From: Paraferrimonas sp. SM1919
GTDB lineage: Bacteria > Pseudomonadota > Gammaproteobacteria > Enterobacterales > Shewanellaceae
DNA length: 64,000 nucleotides
NCBI RefSeq assembly: GCF_010993985.1
Contig: NZ_WINH01000016.1
Location: 39,011 to 103,010, forward strand
Direction: 5' to 3'
The notes under the pieces are model-generated. The model saw nothing but the letters and a program-made list of their open reading frames with translations. It was not told where the DNA came from and made no database searches. This document shows, one piece after another, positions 63,840-64,000 of the stretch. How positions within the stretch are numbered: the first letter of the stretch is position 1; the number at the start of each line of letters is the position of its first letter. The position numbers and the translations under genes were made by a program.

Positions 63840-63957
63840 GCCTGGCGATGACCTACTCTCACATGGGGAGACCCCACACTACCATCGGCGCAATTTCGTT
63901 TCACTTCTGAGTTCGGAATGGAGTCAGGTGGGTCCAAAATGCTATGGTCGCCAAGCA
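63840..63957 (-). rRNA. rrf: 5S ribosomal RNA
   Basis: Read on the minus strand the sequence starts TGCTTGGCGACC, has the conserved CCGAACTCAGAAGTGAAAC (loop B-C) and GGTAGTGTGGGGTCTCCCC (helices IV-V), and ends with TCGCCAGGC that pairs with the 5' end. About 118 bases. It is the distal part of an rrn operon whose 23S gene lies beyond the right edge. Confidence 0.97.
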
Positions 63958-64000
63958 TAATTTGTTGTTAACTCGCTGTTTTAGCGCGCTAATCTAATCT

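Noticed and set aside
63679..63960. 93-codon plus-strand ORF over tRNA-Asp and 5S
   Set aside because: It is antisense to tRNA-Asp and 5S rRNA; its N-terminus (MAERTGLEPATPG) is the familiar false protein read from a tRNA region.

Overview
The window reads as chromosomal core of a gammaproteobacterium with moderate-to-low GC. Gene content and order fit the Alteromonadales, somewhere near Shewanellaceae or Ferrimonadaceae. That placement is an inference from polA followed by a Spot 42-like RNA, glnA-DUF4124-ntrBC next to cpxRA and trmL, rsmD divergent from ftsYEX-rpoH, and an OxyR/hybrid peroxiredoxin locus. I see no prophage, insertion sequence or CRISPR array. Nearly all ORFs are intact, with strong Shine-Dalgarno sites and many TAATG or ATGA overlaps.

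Layout. 1-3 kb: end of a dTDP-sugar cluster (rfbA partial, rfbB) and a GT39-type membrane glycosyltransferase. 3-6.4 kb: coaD, mutM, an anchored protein of unknown function, a PfkB-family kinase and a YhhQ-type queuosine-precursor transporter. 6.4-10.2 kb: polA with DnaA boxes upstream, a Spot 42-like sRNA and a WbuC cupin. 10.3-14.2 kb: two tandem YihG-type acyltransferases, cmoM, the collapsed remains of an outer-membrane barrel gene and an intact paralogue. 14.2-24.6 kb: recG, DUF3014 and cupin genes, an SspA/GST-like gene, ETF-ubiquinone oxidoreductase, two pseudouridine synthases, an esterase, a lipoprotein, DUF3291 and a third YihG. 24.7-34.4 kb: typA, then the nitrogen block glnA-DUF4124-glnL-glnG with NtrC and sigma-54 sites, cpxRA with CpxR boxes, and trmL.

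34.4-44.3 kb: a Fur-box-preceded porin/FMN-binding/PepSY operon, tapT with an MFS exporter, a YciC-like protein, rpoH and ftsX-ftsE-ftsY. FtsY carries a ten-residue repeat domain. 44.3-56.4 kb: rsmD, a His-rich ZIP-like plus permease-like fusion, an NRDE protein, an acyltransferase, an MscS channel, a thioesterase, a phosphodiesterase, a peptidase-ABC exporter operon, and two tandem tiny membrane proteins. 56.4-59.9 kb: a peroxide-defence locus. Lpd-like reductase, a 20-residue small ORF, hybrid peroxiredoxin-glutaredoxin and oxyR are controlled by two near-identical OxyR operators. 59.9-62.8 kb: a protein of unknown function, an Ada whose O6-alkyl acceptor Cys is Ser, and a BASS transporter. 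62.8-64 kb: the end of an rrn operon on the minus strand (5S, tRNA-Asp). A degenerate tRNA-Asp and a mosaic of direct repeats follow it. These repeats carry tRNA-Asp 3' ends and terminators.

Most unusual points: the tRNA-Asp-derived repeat mosaic, the small ORF between peroxiredoxin and terminator, the Cys-to-Ser Ada, the Cys-rich tail of the Lpd-like reductase, the collapsed porin gene and the iron-regulated flavinylated redox operon.
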